In this document: positions 1 through 7,626 of the stretch, one piece after another
Layout of the letters: each line of letters begins with the position of its first letter
Position numbering within the stretch: the stretch's first letter is position 1
From: Cyclobacteriaceae bacterium
GTDB lineage: Bacteria > Bacteroidota > Bacteroidia > Cytophagales > Cyclobacteriaceae
NCBI GenBank assembly: GCA_018224645.1
Contig: JAGTVG010000121.1
Span: forward strand, 1-33,909
Length of the DNA: 33,909 nt
Direction: 5' to 3'
The notes under the pieces: generated by a model
The model's database searches: none
Seen by the model: the letters and a program-made list of their open reading frames with translations, nothing else
What the model was told of the DNA's origin: nothing
Translations under genes and position numbers: made by a program

Positions 1-892
1 CCCGGCTCATATGGAGGCTTTCCCGGATGGGCCGGGTTGGTTCAAAATTATTTTCGTGTGCCAGTTCCACGATCAGGTCGCCGTTAAATCTGATTTTTCG
101 GAGGGCTATTCCTATGGCAGTAAAATCCGTATCACCCTCCCCGAGAGATTCAGCCCATTGGCCGTTCTTATGCTGATCTCTAAGATGCATGAACACAATC
201 TGATCACCATATTCGAGGATAAATCCAACCGGATCCACGCCAGCACGCTGAAGCCAGTTGATATCGGGTCCCAGGGGCATGTCCGGTATCCTTTTCAGTG
301 TACCTTTCAGGTCGAACATACCGTTTTCAACTTCATAGGTATGATTGTGAAGATTCACCACAATATTCCTGTCCATTGCCATTTTCCTGATCCTGATCAG
401 CAATTCTGCCTGGGCATCCAGTTGACCTTCAGTTTTCTGTGCATCCGTATTTCCGACAGATATTCCCAGGGTTCTTCCGCCTGTAAGGGCTAAATGGGTG
501 AGTATCTTTTCAATCTCCTCCAGGATATCCGGATGACTTTTCCGGTCCCACATATCCGCACCATACGAGGTGCCGATTACCGGCAAGTCATATTTTTCGA
601 TCAGGTCTTTCAGGATATTGACGTTCTTTCCATCCCTGAGCGGGTGGTGCATCAATTCCACTCCTTCAAAATGTGCATATTTAACATCCTGAAAGATCTT
701 CTCCAGGACAGGCGTAATATCATATTCAGGTAATTGAGCCGCGTATATCCAGGGATGTGCACCGACCGTTACTTTTTTTTTCTTCCCTTCCTTGATTTTA
801 TCATTTAAATTTCCGGGAAAAGATGGCCACATGCCTGCCCCAAGGAGGCCGCCTGACCTGAGCATGAAGGATCTTCTCGATAAAATCATCAT
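1..892 (-). CDS. Exported TIM-barrel sugar phosphate isomerase/epimerase-like protein, 3' end cut by window edge
   Basis: An open frame runs leftward from an ATG at 892 (a second in-frame ATG is at 889) to the window edge, giving 297 residues without a stop, so the C-terminus is missing. Residues 4-20 form a twin-arginine-like leader (LSRRSFM then a Gly/Leu-rich stretch). The rest fits the xylose isomerase-like TIM-barrel family (PF01261). LHNHTYE at 181-187, DINW at 210-213, HLRDQ at 236-240, GEGDTDF at 251-257 and VELAHE at 275-280 match the usual metal-binding and barrel-strand motifs. The family isomerises or epimerises sugars, and some members act on 3-keto-sugars. The gene is divergent from an exported Gfo/Idh/MocA dehydrogenase across a 108-bp spacer. 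A joint role in oxidising and rearranging a sugar outside the cytoplasm is inferred. The substrate is unknown. Confidence 0.85.
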   Translation of the reverse strand, partial: MMILSRRSFMLRSGGLLGAGMWPSFPGNLNDKIKEGKKKKVTVGAHPWIYAAQLPEYDITPVLEKIFQDVKYAHFEGVELMHHPLRDGKNVNILKDLIEKYDLPVIGTSYGADMWDRKSHPDILEEIEKILTHLALTGGRTLGISVGNTDAQKTEGQLDAQAELLIRIRKMAMDRNIVVNLHNHTYEVENGMFDLKGTLKRIPDMPLGPDINWLQRAGVDPVGFILEYGDQIVFMHLRDQHKNGQWAESLGEGDTDFTAIGIALRKIRFNGDLIVELAHENNFEPTRPIRESLHMSR

Positions 893-935
893 TATGGAAT
901 TTGAGGATTAAATTCCCTGAATTAATAAAAATTAA

Positions 936-967
936 TTTGATAAATCAATCAATAAATGATTAAATTG
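936..967 (+). promoter_or_regulatory. Candidate Bacteroidota-type promoter for the oxidoreductase gene at 1001
   Basis: TTTG at 936-939 is followed, after 21 bases, by TAAATTG at 961-967. This is close to the Bacteroidota sigma consensus (TTTG, about 19-21 bases, TAnnTTTG) but one T short. It lies 33 bases before the ATG at 1001, in a very AT-rich divergent spacer. It is a pattern match only. Confidence 0.3.
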
Positions 968-1000
968 CCTGGAAAATGAATTTTTTAAACATTTTTAGTC

Positions 1001-2401
1001 ATGGCAATATATAGAAAATCCTCACGAAGAAAATTTCTGGAAAAGGTTGCTTTGGGTACGGGAGCTTTGACCATCCCCAATATCGTCACTGGGAAAACCG
1101 GGCAGAACAGGGTAGAAATTTTACACCGGGAATACAGAACCGGGAAATACAGTGCAAACGACAAGATCAACCTGGCAACCATAGGTTTCGGTATTCAGGG
1201 TATTGGCGATACCGCAACTGCAATTGAAGTATCCGGCGTAAAATTGGTTGGTGTCTGTGATCTTTATACCGGCCGGCTGGAAAGGGCCAGGGAATTGCAT
1301 GGCAATGAACTGGTAACTACGAGGGACTACCGGGAGATATTGGCTGATAGGAACATCGACGCGGTGATCATTGCGACACCGGATCACTGGCACCGCAGGA
1401 TCGCTGTTGAGGCCATGAAAGCCGGGAAAGCAGTATACCTTGAAAAACCGATGATTCAGAAAGTTGAGGAAGGTCAGGATATCATCCAGACTGAAAAAGA
1501 AAACAAGGCTGTTCTTCAGATTGGAAGTCAGGGCATTTCCTCGCTGGGAAATGAAAAAGCCAGGGAACTTTTCAGAGAGGGTGTAATCGGCGATCTCGTC
1601 ATGGTTGAGATCTTTAATGACCGTTTTTCTTCAGAAGGGGCATGGCAATATCCGGTCCCTCCCGATGCTTCTCCCCAAACCATTGATTTTGATACCTTCC
1701 TGGGAAACGCACCCAAAGTGGCTTATGACCCGGTGCGCTTTTTCAGGTGGAGAAATTACCAGGATTACGGAACCGGTGTTGCCGGTGATCTTTTTGTTCA
1801 TTCCTTTACCACATTGCATTATGTGATCGATTCAAAGGGGCCGGAACGTGCACGCTCAACCGGCGGATTAAGGTACTGGAAGGACGGCCGGGATGTACCC
1901 GATATAATGATGTGTCTGTATGATTTTCCAGAAGCTGAATCTCACCCTGCATTCAATGCCATCCTCCGTATAAATTTTGTGGCAGGAAATGGCGGAGGCG
2001 GAGGATTCCGGCTGATAGGTTCTGAAGGTGAAATGAGCGTGGGATATAACAGTATTACCGTAAGACGCAACCGGATGGGCATGAAACCTTCCGGCTATTC
2101 GCTGCGTGCTTATACAAATGCAGTTCAGGAACAGATCCGGCAGGAATATGATAAAAAATTCAGTGCCGTGGACCGTGAGATGAATCATCCCGAGGAGATT
2201 GTCTATCAGCCGCCAGGTGATTATAAAGGAGGTGATTATGACCATTTCTATAATTTTTTTGGTGCCATGAGAGGCGAAAGAAAAATAGTGGAGAATGGCA
2301 CCTATGGTTTAAGGGCTGCTGGAGCTGCCTTATTGGCCAATTACAGCTACTACAGGAATGAAATCGTAAACTGGAATCCAGATCTGATGCAGCTTGTATA
2401 A
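1001..2401 (+). CDS. Exported Gfo/Idh/MocA family oxidoreductase
   Basis: A 466-residue NAD(P)-dependent sugar dehydrogenase-like protein of the Gfo/Idh/MocA family. Residues 7-30 are a twin-arginine leader (SSRRKFLEKV, then a hydrophobic stretch), so the protein is probably exported folded with its cofactor, as known for glucose-fructose oxidoreductase. The Rossmann motif GFGIQG is at 62-67, ATPDHWH at 125-131 and the catalytic-lysine motif EKP at 148-150. A GDLFVHSFTTLH segment supplies the usual active-site Asp/His. Members oxidise or reduce sugar hydroxyls, often at C3, and some act in non-hydrolytic glycoside cleavage. It is the first gene of a likely three-gene unit with two PIG-L deacetylases (28-base gap) and is divergent from the TIM-barrel gene. 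No Shine-Dalgarno is visible. The substrate cannot be read from the sequence. Confidence 0.9.
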   Translation: MAIYRKSSRRKFLEKVALGTGALTIPNIVTGKTGQNRVEILHREYRTGKYSANDKINLATIGFGIQGIGDTATAIEVSGVKLVGVCDLYTGRLERARELHGNELVTTRDYREILADRNIDAVIIATPDHWHRRIAVEAMKAGKAVYLEKPMIQKVEEGQDIIQTEKENKAVLQIGSQGISSLGNEKARELFREGVIGDLVMVEIFNDRFSSEGAWQYPVPPDASPQTIDFDTFLGNAPKVAYDPVRFFRWRNYQDYGTGVAGDLFVHSFTTLHYVIDSKGPERARSTGGLRYWKDGRDVPDIMMCLYDFPEAESHPAFNAILRINFVAGNGGGGGFRLIGSEGEMSVGYNSITVRRNRMGMKPSGYSLRAYTNAVQEQIRQEYDKKFSAVDREMNHPEEIVYQPPGDYKGGDYDHFYNFFGAMRGERKIVENGTYGLRAAGAALLANYSYYRNEIVNWNPDLMQLV

Positions 2402-2429
2402 ATTTAAACTACTCTAAATATTATTTCGT

Positions 2430-3299
2430 ATGAAAATTTTGATAATATCCCTGTGTCTTTTCTTTTCAGTCCGGTTTGTTGTTGCCCAGGAGGCCCCATT
2501 GAATGTGATCGTATTTGGGGCACATCCTGACGATCCTGACAGCGATGCCGGTGGATCAGCCATTCTCTGGGCTAAGATGGGCCACAATGTGATGTTTGTT
2601 GCGCTGACAAATGGTGATGCCGGGCACCAGCGTATGGGAGGTGGTGCGCTTGCAAAGATCAGGAGGGCTGAAGCAGCCGAAGCAGGAAATCGATACGGTA
2701 TTAAAAAATACATAACGCTGGATAACCATGATGGTGAATTGATGCCGACCCTGGAAAACCGGCTTAAGATAATACGCCTCATCCGTCAGTGGAATGCTGA
2801 CCTGGTGATCGGTCCCCGGCCGAATGATTACCATCCTGATCACCGGTATACAGGTGTTTTACTGCAGGACGCTGCTTATATGGTTATTGTGCCCAATGTA
2901 GCCTCCGATACACCGCCGCTGAAGAAAAATCCTGTATTCCTTTATTCATCTGACCGCTTTCAGAAACCCAATCCTTTTTCACCTGACATTGTGGTTGATA
3001 TCAGTGATGTTTTTAAACAGAAGATATATGCCATGGCTGCGCATGAATCGCAGTATTTCGACTGGCTGCCATGGACTGCCGGGAGACTCGGCGAAGTGCC
3101 GGAAGGTGAACAGGAAAGACTGGATTGGCTTGCAGAAGTGCGGTATGGGAATATTTCTGAGGAAGAAAAAACATCCCTCACCAAATGGTATGGAAACATA
3201 AATGCAACCAACGTCGAGTCTTTTGAGATCTGTGAATATGGCCGGAGGCCATCGGATGAAGAGATCCGTATGCTATTTCCAATGTTGGGTAATCAATAA
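2430..3299 (+). CDS. Secreted PIG-L/LmbE family deacetylase, copy 1
   Basis: A 289-residue zinc-dependent N-deacetylase of the PIG-L/LmbE family, which removes acetyl groups from N-acetylglucosamine-type substrates (MshB, BshB and LmbE are relatives). A Sec signal peptide covers about residues 1-19 and probably ends at VVAQ. The zinc and catalytic motif AHPDD is at 31-35; the usual Glu after HPDD is replaced by Pro-Asp. The downstream zinc histidine is in YHPDH at 134-138. The length fits the family. The next gene, 13 bases downstream, is a near duplicate. Its place behind an exported sugar oxidoreductase suggests action on an acetylated amino-sugar glycoside in the periplasm or on the cell surface, which is an inference. 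Confidence 0.88.
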   Translation: MKILIISLCLFFSVRFVVAQEAPLNVIVFGAHPDDPDSDAGGSAILWAKMGHNVMFVALTNGDAGHQRMGGGALAKIRRAEAAEAGNRYGIKKYITLDNHDGELMPTLENRLKIIRLIRQWNADLVIGPRPNDYHPDHRYTGVLLQDAAYMVIVPNVASDTPPLKKNPVFLYSSDRFQKPNPFSPDIVVDISDVFKQKIYAMAAHESQYFDWLPWTAGRLGEVPEGEQERLDWLAEVRYGNISEEEKTSLTKWYGNINATNVESFEICEYGRRPSDEEIRMLFPMLGNQ

Positions 3300-3312
3300 C
3301 CGATAAAAGAAT

Positions 3313-4188
3313 ATGAAAAGAATCCTTGTTTTAATGATGTTGATCCTGGGCATCCAGTACGTTTCCTGCGGGCAGGGGGATAAAATAAACGTGATCGTAT
3401 TTGGGGCACATCCTGATGACCCAGACGGTGATGCAGGTACGGCCATTAAGTTTGCCAGCATGGGTCATAATGTGATGTTCGTATCGCTCACCAATGGTGA
3501 TGCCGGTCATCAGTCCATGGGCGGCGGTGCATTGGCCAAGATCAGGAGGGAGGAAGCAGCCGAGGCAGGAAAACGTTACGGTATAAAAAAATACATTACC
3601 CTGGATAATCACGATGGTGAACTGCTGCCAACGCTTGAGGTCCGGCACCAGGTGATCCGCCTGATCCGGGAATGGGATGCGGATGTTGTGATCGGCCCGA
3701 GGCCGAATGATTACCATCCCGACCACCGGTACACCGGTGTCGTCCTTCAGGATGCCGCCTATATGGTCATCGTGCCCAATGTGGCCTCCGATACGCCCCC
3801 GTTGGAAAAAAACCCTGTATTTTTATACACCCGCGATCATTTTCAGAAACCAAACCCTTTCAATCCGGAAATTGCCGTAGATATTTCGGATGTTTATGAA
3901 AAGAAAATATTCGGTATGGCAGCTCACGAATCACAGTTTTTTGACTGGCTGCCCTGGACTGTCGGGAGACTTGAAGAAGTACCGGAAGGTGGGAAGGAAC
4001 GACTTGATTGGCTGGCAAAGACCTGGAGCGATGAAATAACGCCCGGGATCCGCAGCTCATTGGCAAAATGGTACGGTGCTGACCGGGCCGCTAAAGTGAC
4101 CCACGCTGAAACCTTCGAGATCTGTGAATATGGACGTCGGCCTTCCGACGAGGAGATCCGTAAACTTTTTCCGATGCTGGGGAAATGA
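3313..4188 (+). CDS. Exported PIG-L/LmbE family deacetylase, copy 2 (tandem duplicate)
   Basis: A 291-residue paralogue of the preceding gene, with AHPDD at 32-36 and the zinc motif HPDH at 135-138. Over residues 51-150 the two proteins differ at 13 of 100 positions by direct count, so the duplication is fairly recent or under strong constraint. The N-terminal leaders differ clearly: this copy ends in YVSCG and could be a lipoprotein with C19 as the acylated cysteine, while copy 1 has a soluble-type signal peptide. The two copies might therefore work in different places (membrane-anchored versus free periplasmic). The gene ends 20 bases from the 3' end of a convergent oxidoreductase gene, and I see no terminator hairpin in that gap. 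Confidence 0.87.
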   Translation: MKRILVLMMLILGIQYVSCGQGDKINVIVFGAHPDDPDGDAGTAIKFASMGHNVMFVSLTNGDAGHQSMGGGALAKIRREEAAEAGKRYGIKKYITLDNHDGELLPTLEVRHQVIRLIREWDADVVIGPRPNDYHPDHRYTGVVLQDAAYMVIVPNVASDTPPLEKNPVFLYTRDHFQKPNPFNPEIAVDISDVYEKKIFGMAAHESQFFDWLPWTVGRLEEVPEGGKERLDWLAKTWSDEITPGIRSSLAKWYGADRAAKVTHAETFEICEYGRRPSDEEIRKLFPMLGK

Positions 4189-4208
4189 TCGATGAAATAA
4201 AAAAAACC

Positions 4209-5363
4209 TCAGTTCCTGACATTCCTATCGATCATCACCCGCTTCCCGCCATTGGCCCAGGATTCCCTGATCCCGTCGACCACGATCATGTCCAGCAATC
4301 CTTCCTCCCCGGGAACACGCATGGGTTTATTCTCCCGGATACATACCGCCACTTCATCCATCTGTGCCGCCTGCTGGTTGATCTGGGGGAAATTGATGGG
4401 CCCATTTGAACTCATGCCCTTTATGCCGCCGTAAGCCTGGAAGGGTTCAAGACCGAACCAGCCTTTTTGGGCTGTGGCACGTATATGTCCGAAGTTGGCG
4501 TGGAATCCTGTGATCAGGTTGGCAACAGAGCGGTCAGGAAAATCGAGCTGGAAGGAAGCAATTTCATCCACCCCGGTAAACACCTCCGGCCGGGTCTTGA
4601 ACTGCTGGGCAGTGACAGAAACCGGTTCCAAACCTGTAATGTATCTGGCAGCATTCAGGGGATAAACACCCATATCCATCATGGCGCCCCCACCCATGGA
4701 ATCTTTCATCCTCCAGTTATCATACATGGATTCCGGCATATAAAATCCGGCTCCGCCTGTAACCTGTAAAACCTTTCCGAAATCTTCCTCCCGACGCATC
4801 CTGATGATTTCCTGGGTATTGGGTTCAAAATGCATCCTGTATCCAATGGAAAGCCTGACATTGTTTCTGTTGCAGGCATCGATCATATCCCGGCATTCCT
4901 GCGCATTCATGGCCATGGGTTTTTCACAGATCACATGCTTGCCGGCTTCTGCTGCCCTTATCGTAAATTCCATATGCATGGAATTAGGCAGCACGATGTA
5001 GATTATTTCAATGTCCCCATTATTTTTGAGATCATCGAAATTGTCGTAATTGTAAATATTTTTCCCGGGGATGTTGTATTTTTCTGCCCAGATCTTTTCC
5101 TTATCCGGAGTGCCCGTTACAATTCCTGCCAAATACGTCTCCTTCGTTTCAAGCAATGCAGGCCCCAGCAGATCCCTGCTGTAATATCCCAGTCCAACAA
5201 GGGCCACCCCTGTTTTTTTGCCGGATCTGCCTGGCCGTTCCCGACAGGCGGCAGAACCTGAAGCAAGGGCGAGGCCAAGGAACCCCATGGAAGCATTTTT
5301 AATAAAATTTCTTCTGTCTATCGATAAATTATGTTCGTTTTTCATATGCTCTGGATGATTCAT
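4209..5363 (-). CDS. Exported Gfo/Idh/MocA family oxidoreductase, probable Tat lipoprotein
   Basis: A 384-residue Gfo/Idh/MocA dehydrogenase of glucose-fructose oxidoreductase type. Residues 15-40 combine a twin-arginine motif (SIDRRNFIKNAS), a hydrophobic stretch and a lipobox-like SAAC with C40, suggesting Tat export followed by lipid anchoring. The Rossmann motif GLGYYS is at 57-62, EKP at 147-149, and an MGGGAMMDMGVYPLNAAR segment carries the active-site Asp. A start at 5345 (MKNEHN) is equally possible and keeps the whole leader. The gene is divergent from another oxidoreductase of the same family, with 123 bp between the starts. Only a low proportion of residues appears shared with the other two family members here, so their substrates probably differ. 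Confidence 0.9.
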   Translation of the reverse strand: MNHPEHMKNEHNLSIDRRNFIKNASMGFLGLALASGSAACRERPGRSGKKTGVALVGLGYYSRDLLGPALLETKETYLAGIVTGTPDKEKIWAEKYNIPGKNIYNYDNFDDLKNNGDIEIIYIVLPNSMHMEFTIRAAEAGKHVICEKPMAMNAQECRDMIDACNRNNVRLSIGYRMHFEPNTQEIIRMRREEDFGKVLQVTGGAGFYMPESMYDNWRMKDSMGGGAMMDMGVYPLNAARYITGLEPVSVTAQQFKTRPEVFTGVDEIASFQLDFPDRSVANLITGFHANFGHIRATAQKGWFGLEPFQAYGGIKGMSSNGPINFPQINQQAAQMDEVAVCIRENKPMRVPGEEGLLDMIVVDGIRESWANGGKRVMIDRNVRN

Positions 5364-5486
5364 TTCCTGAAAATATAAAAAAATCAGGATCAGAAAGAGA
5401 TACTGGAATTTTTTCGTTGCAATTTAACCGGGGAATGATGATGTTTATGAATTATTACTATTTTTCTATCAGAAATATTTTTTATC

Positions 5487-6785
5487 ATGAAAAAAATCCA
5501 GAATAATACTTCCAGAAGAAAATTTCTTAAAACTACATCGAAACTGGCGGTCTTTACCCTTGTCCCCAGGATGGTATTGGGTGGCCGGGGATATGTTCCG
5601 CCAAGCGATCAGATAACCATCGGATTCATCGGCACAGGCAAACAAAGCCGGGGACTTTCCGGCGGATATATTCCCCTGGAAAATGTCAGGATCATCGCCA
5701 ATGCCGATGTTGATCAGCAGAAAAGGGAAGCATATGCCCAATGGATAAATGAAAAATATGCAGAAAGGACCGGCAAGCCCGGATATAGCGGAATGGATAT
5801 ATACGGCGATTATCATGAGCTGATCGGACGCGAGGATATCGATGCGGTTATCGTAGCGACGCCGGACCACTGGCATGCCCGGATCGCAATCGATGCCATG
5901 AATGAAGGTAAGGATGTTTACTGTGAAAAACCCATGGCCCATACCGTTTTCGAAGGCAGAAAAATGGTGGAAGCCACCCGGAAGAAAAAAAGGGTCTTTC
6001 AGACAGGAAGTATGCAACGGTCATGGAAAGATTTCAGAAGGGCATGCGAACTGGTAAGAAACGGATATGCGGGTGATATCAGGACCATTAAAGTGAATGT
6101 AGGTGATCCGGCAATTCGCTGCGACCTTCCAGGGGAGGATCAGCCGGCCCACCTTGACTGGAATATGTGGCTTGGACCTGCACAGGAAAGACCCTATAAT
6201 TCCATTCTTTCACCCCCCATTTCCTACGACGGCTGGCCGAATTGGCGCAAATACTGGGAATATGGAGGAGGAGGAGTAACGGATTGGGGAGCCCATATGT
6301 TTGACATCGCCCAATGGGGACTTGGCATGGATGAATCGGGGCCGGTCGAATTAATCCCTCCGGCAACGGCCGGGGCTGTGAGAGGACTCAGGTATATCTA
6401 CAGCAACGGGGTGGAAATGGTGCATGAGGATTTTGGCAGAGGTTATGCCGTTGAATTTATAGGTACAAAGGGAACGATTAGGATTTCCCGTGAATTCCTT
6501 GAAGCAGAGCCGGAAAATATACTTTCTGCTGAGATACCTTCGGGCGGAATACAGTTATATAAGAGCGATAACCATTATAAAAACTGGATCGATTGCATTC
6601 TGTCGCGGGAAATGCCTGTCTGTGATGTTGAGACAGGGCACAGGACAGCCACAGTTTGTAATATCGGGAACATTGCCTATAAAATGAACAAACCACTCAA
6701 ATGGGATCCTGTAAAGGAAATTTTTGACAATAAAGAGGCAAATTCCTGGCTGACGAAAAAATACAGGAAACCATACAAGGTATAG
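5487..6785 (+). CDS. Exported Gfo/Idh/MocA family oxidoreductase
   Basis: A 432-residue Gfo/Idh/MocA dehydrogenase with a twin-arginine leader at residues 9-30 (TSRRKFLKTTS). The dinucleotide-binding motif GFIGTGKQ is at 46-53, VATPDHWH at 123-130 and EKP at 147-149. GGGVTDWGAHMFDIAQWGL supplies the expected Asp/His pair. It shares the ATPDHWH signature with the gene at 1001, so these two belong to the same subgroup, which is common in Bacteroidota and Planctomycetota polysaccharide catabolic regions. It stands alone on its strand, with a GC-rich hairpin 18 bases after the stop. It is probably a periplasmic sugar or glycoside oxidoreductase with unknown substrate. Confidence 0.9.
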   Translation: MKKIQNNTSRRKFLKTTSKLAVFTLVPRMVLGGRGYVPPSDQITIGFIGTGKQSRGLSGGYIPLENVRIIANADVDQQKREAYAQWINEKYAERTGKPGYSGMDIYGDYHELIGREDIDAVIVATPDHWHARIAIDAMNEGKDVYCEKPMAHTVFEGRKMVEATRKKKRVFQTGSMQRSWKDFRRACELVRNGYAGDIRTIKVNVGDPAIRCDLPGEDQPAHLDWNMWLGPAQERPYNSILSPPISYDGWPNWRKYWEYGGGGVTDWGAHMFDIAQWGLGMDESGPVELIPPATAGAVRGLRYIYSNGVEMVHEDFGRGYAVEFIGTKGTIRISREFLEAEPENILSAEIPSGGIQLYKSDNHYKNWIDCILSREMPVCDVETGHRTATVCNIGNIAYKMNKPLKWDPVKEIFDNKEANSWLTKKYRKPYKV

Positions 6786-6802
6786 AATTTGTTTTCAAAA
6801 AC

Positions 6803-6830
6803 CCGGGGATAACCCTGATAAAATCCCCGG
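6803..6830 (+). terminator. GC-rich hairpin after the oxidoreductase gene
   Basis: CCGGGGAT at 6803-6810 pairs perfectly with ATCCCCGG at 6823-6830 across a 12-base loop. No U-run follows directly, so termination is plausible but not certain. A perfect 16-bp AT-only palindrome lies at 6845-6860. The rest of the gap to 6993 shows no ORF or other structure that I recognise. Confidence 0.5.
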
Positions 6831-6993
6831 CCCCACGAGGAATAAATAAAAATTTTTATTAGATTATCCATGAAACAGGGCTCCGGCGAAAAGGGCTCTG
6901 TCAATCATGGCTGTCCTGACTGGGCAGTTGTTCACTGCATTTCAAGGATGAAATGTTATTTACCGATTATTGATTACATGAAATTCATAGTCT

Positions 6994-7458
6994 ATGGCAT
7001 GCAAAAAACTAATAGAATACCTTGATGATCATAATGTGAAGTATATCACGATCACACATTCACAGGCTTTTACTGCACAGCAGGTAGCTGCTTCAGCCCA
7101 TATAAAGGGCAGGGAGATGGCTAAAACTGTGATCATCAAGATCAACGGCAAAATGGCGATGGCTGTATTACCGGCCAATTACCACGTGGATTTTCATTTA
7201 CTGAAGGAAATTACAGGAAATGAAGATGTCGTACTGGCACATGAATCGGAATTCAAGGAACTTTTCGATGATTGTGAGACCGGAGCCATGCCTCCTTTTG
7301 GCAATTTATATGGCCTTGATGTTTTTGTCGCTCAGACCCTTATGGAAAATGATGAAATTGCTTTCAACGCTGGCAATCATTCAGAACTTATCAGAATGCA
7401 TTACAGGGATTTTGAGAATCTTGTAAAACCGAAAGTTCTTAAATTTTCGGCACATTGA
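6994..7458 (+). CDS. YbaK/ProX-type aminoacyl-tRNA deacylase
   Basis: A 154-residue cytosolic protein of the YbaK/EbsC/ProX fold, whose members hydrolyse mischarged aminoacyl-tRNAs in trans. The family lysine appears in MAKTVIIK (K44), and the conserved GAMPPFG loop is at about 96-102 before GLDVFVAQTL. Full length for a stand-alone domain. The family includes Ala-tRNAPro, Cys-tRNAPro and other specificities, and I cannot assign which one applies. The gene is monocistronic: 208 bp separate it from the upstream gene and a strong hairpin follows the stop. It has no obvious link to the sugar genes around it. Confidence 0.88.
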   Translation: MACKKLIEYLDDHNVKYITITHSQAFTAQQVAASAHIKGREMAKTVIIKINGKMAMAVLPANYHVDFHLLKEITGNEDVVLAHESEFKELFDDCETGAMPPFGNLYGLDVFVAQTLMENDEIAFNAGNHSELIRMHYRDFENLVKPKVLKFSAH

Positions 7459-7480
7459 GTTTTTAACGGGTTTTATTGGA

Positions 7481-7513
7481 AAGGGTGTCATGGTTACCGC
7501 CATCGACACCCTT
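7481..7513 (+). terminator. Intrinsic terminator after the YbaK-type gene
   Basis: AAGGGTGTC at 7481-7489 pairs with GACACCCTT at 7505-7513. The inner arms ATGG (7490-7493) and CCAT (7500-7503) extend the stem with one bulged base. The T-containing stretch TTGTCTGTTT follows. The hairpin begins 22 bases after the stop codon. Confidence 0.75.
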
Positions 7514-7626
7514 TTGTCTGTTTCCGGGATTTTTTACTCAGCCGGGTATTTTTCATGATATCTTATATTTATTTTATGAACAGACTTTATCCTTTTGATG
7601 AAATTTATTGATCCTTTTTCTGAACC

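Noticed and set aside
11-733. Plus-strand open frames in the first 730 bases
   Set aside because: The opposite strand encodes a continuous TIM-barrel protein with clear family motifs across the same bases, so the plus frames are antisense shadows.
6845-6860. 16-bp AT-only palindrome as an operator
   Set aside because: Composed only of A and T in an AT-rich spacer; chance is a sufficient explanation.
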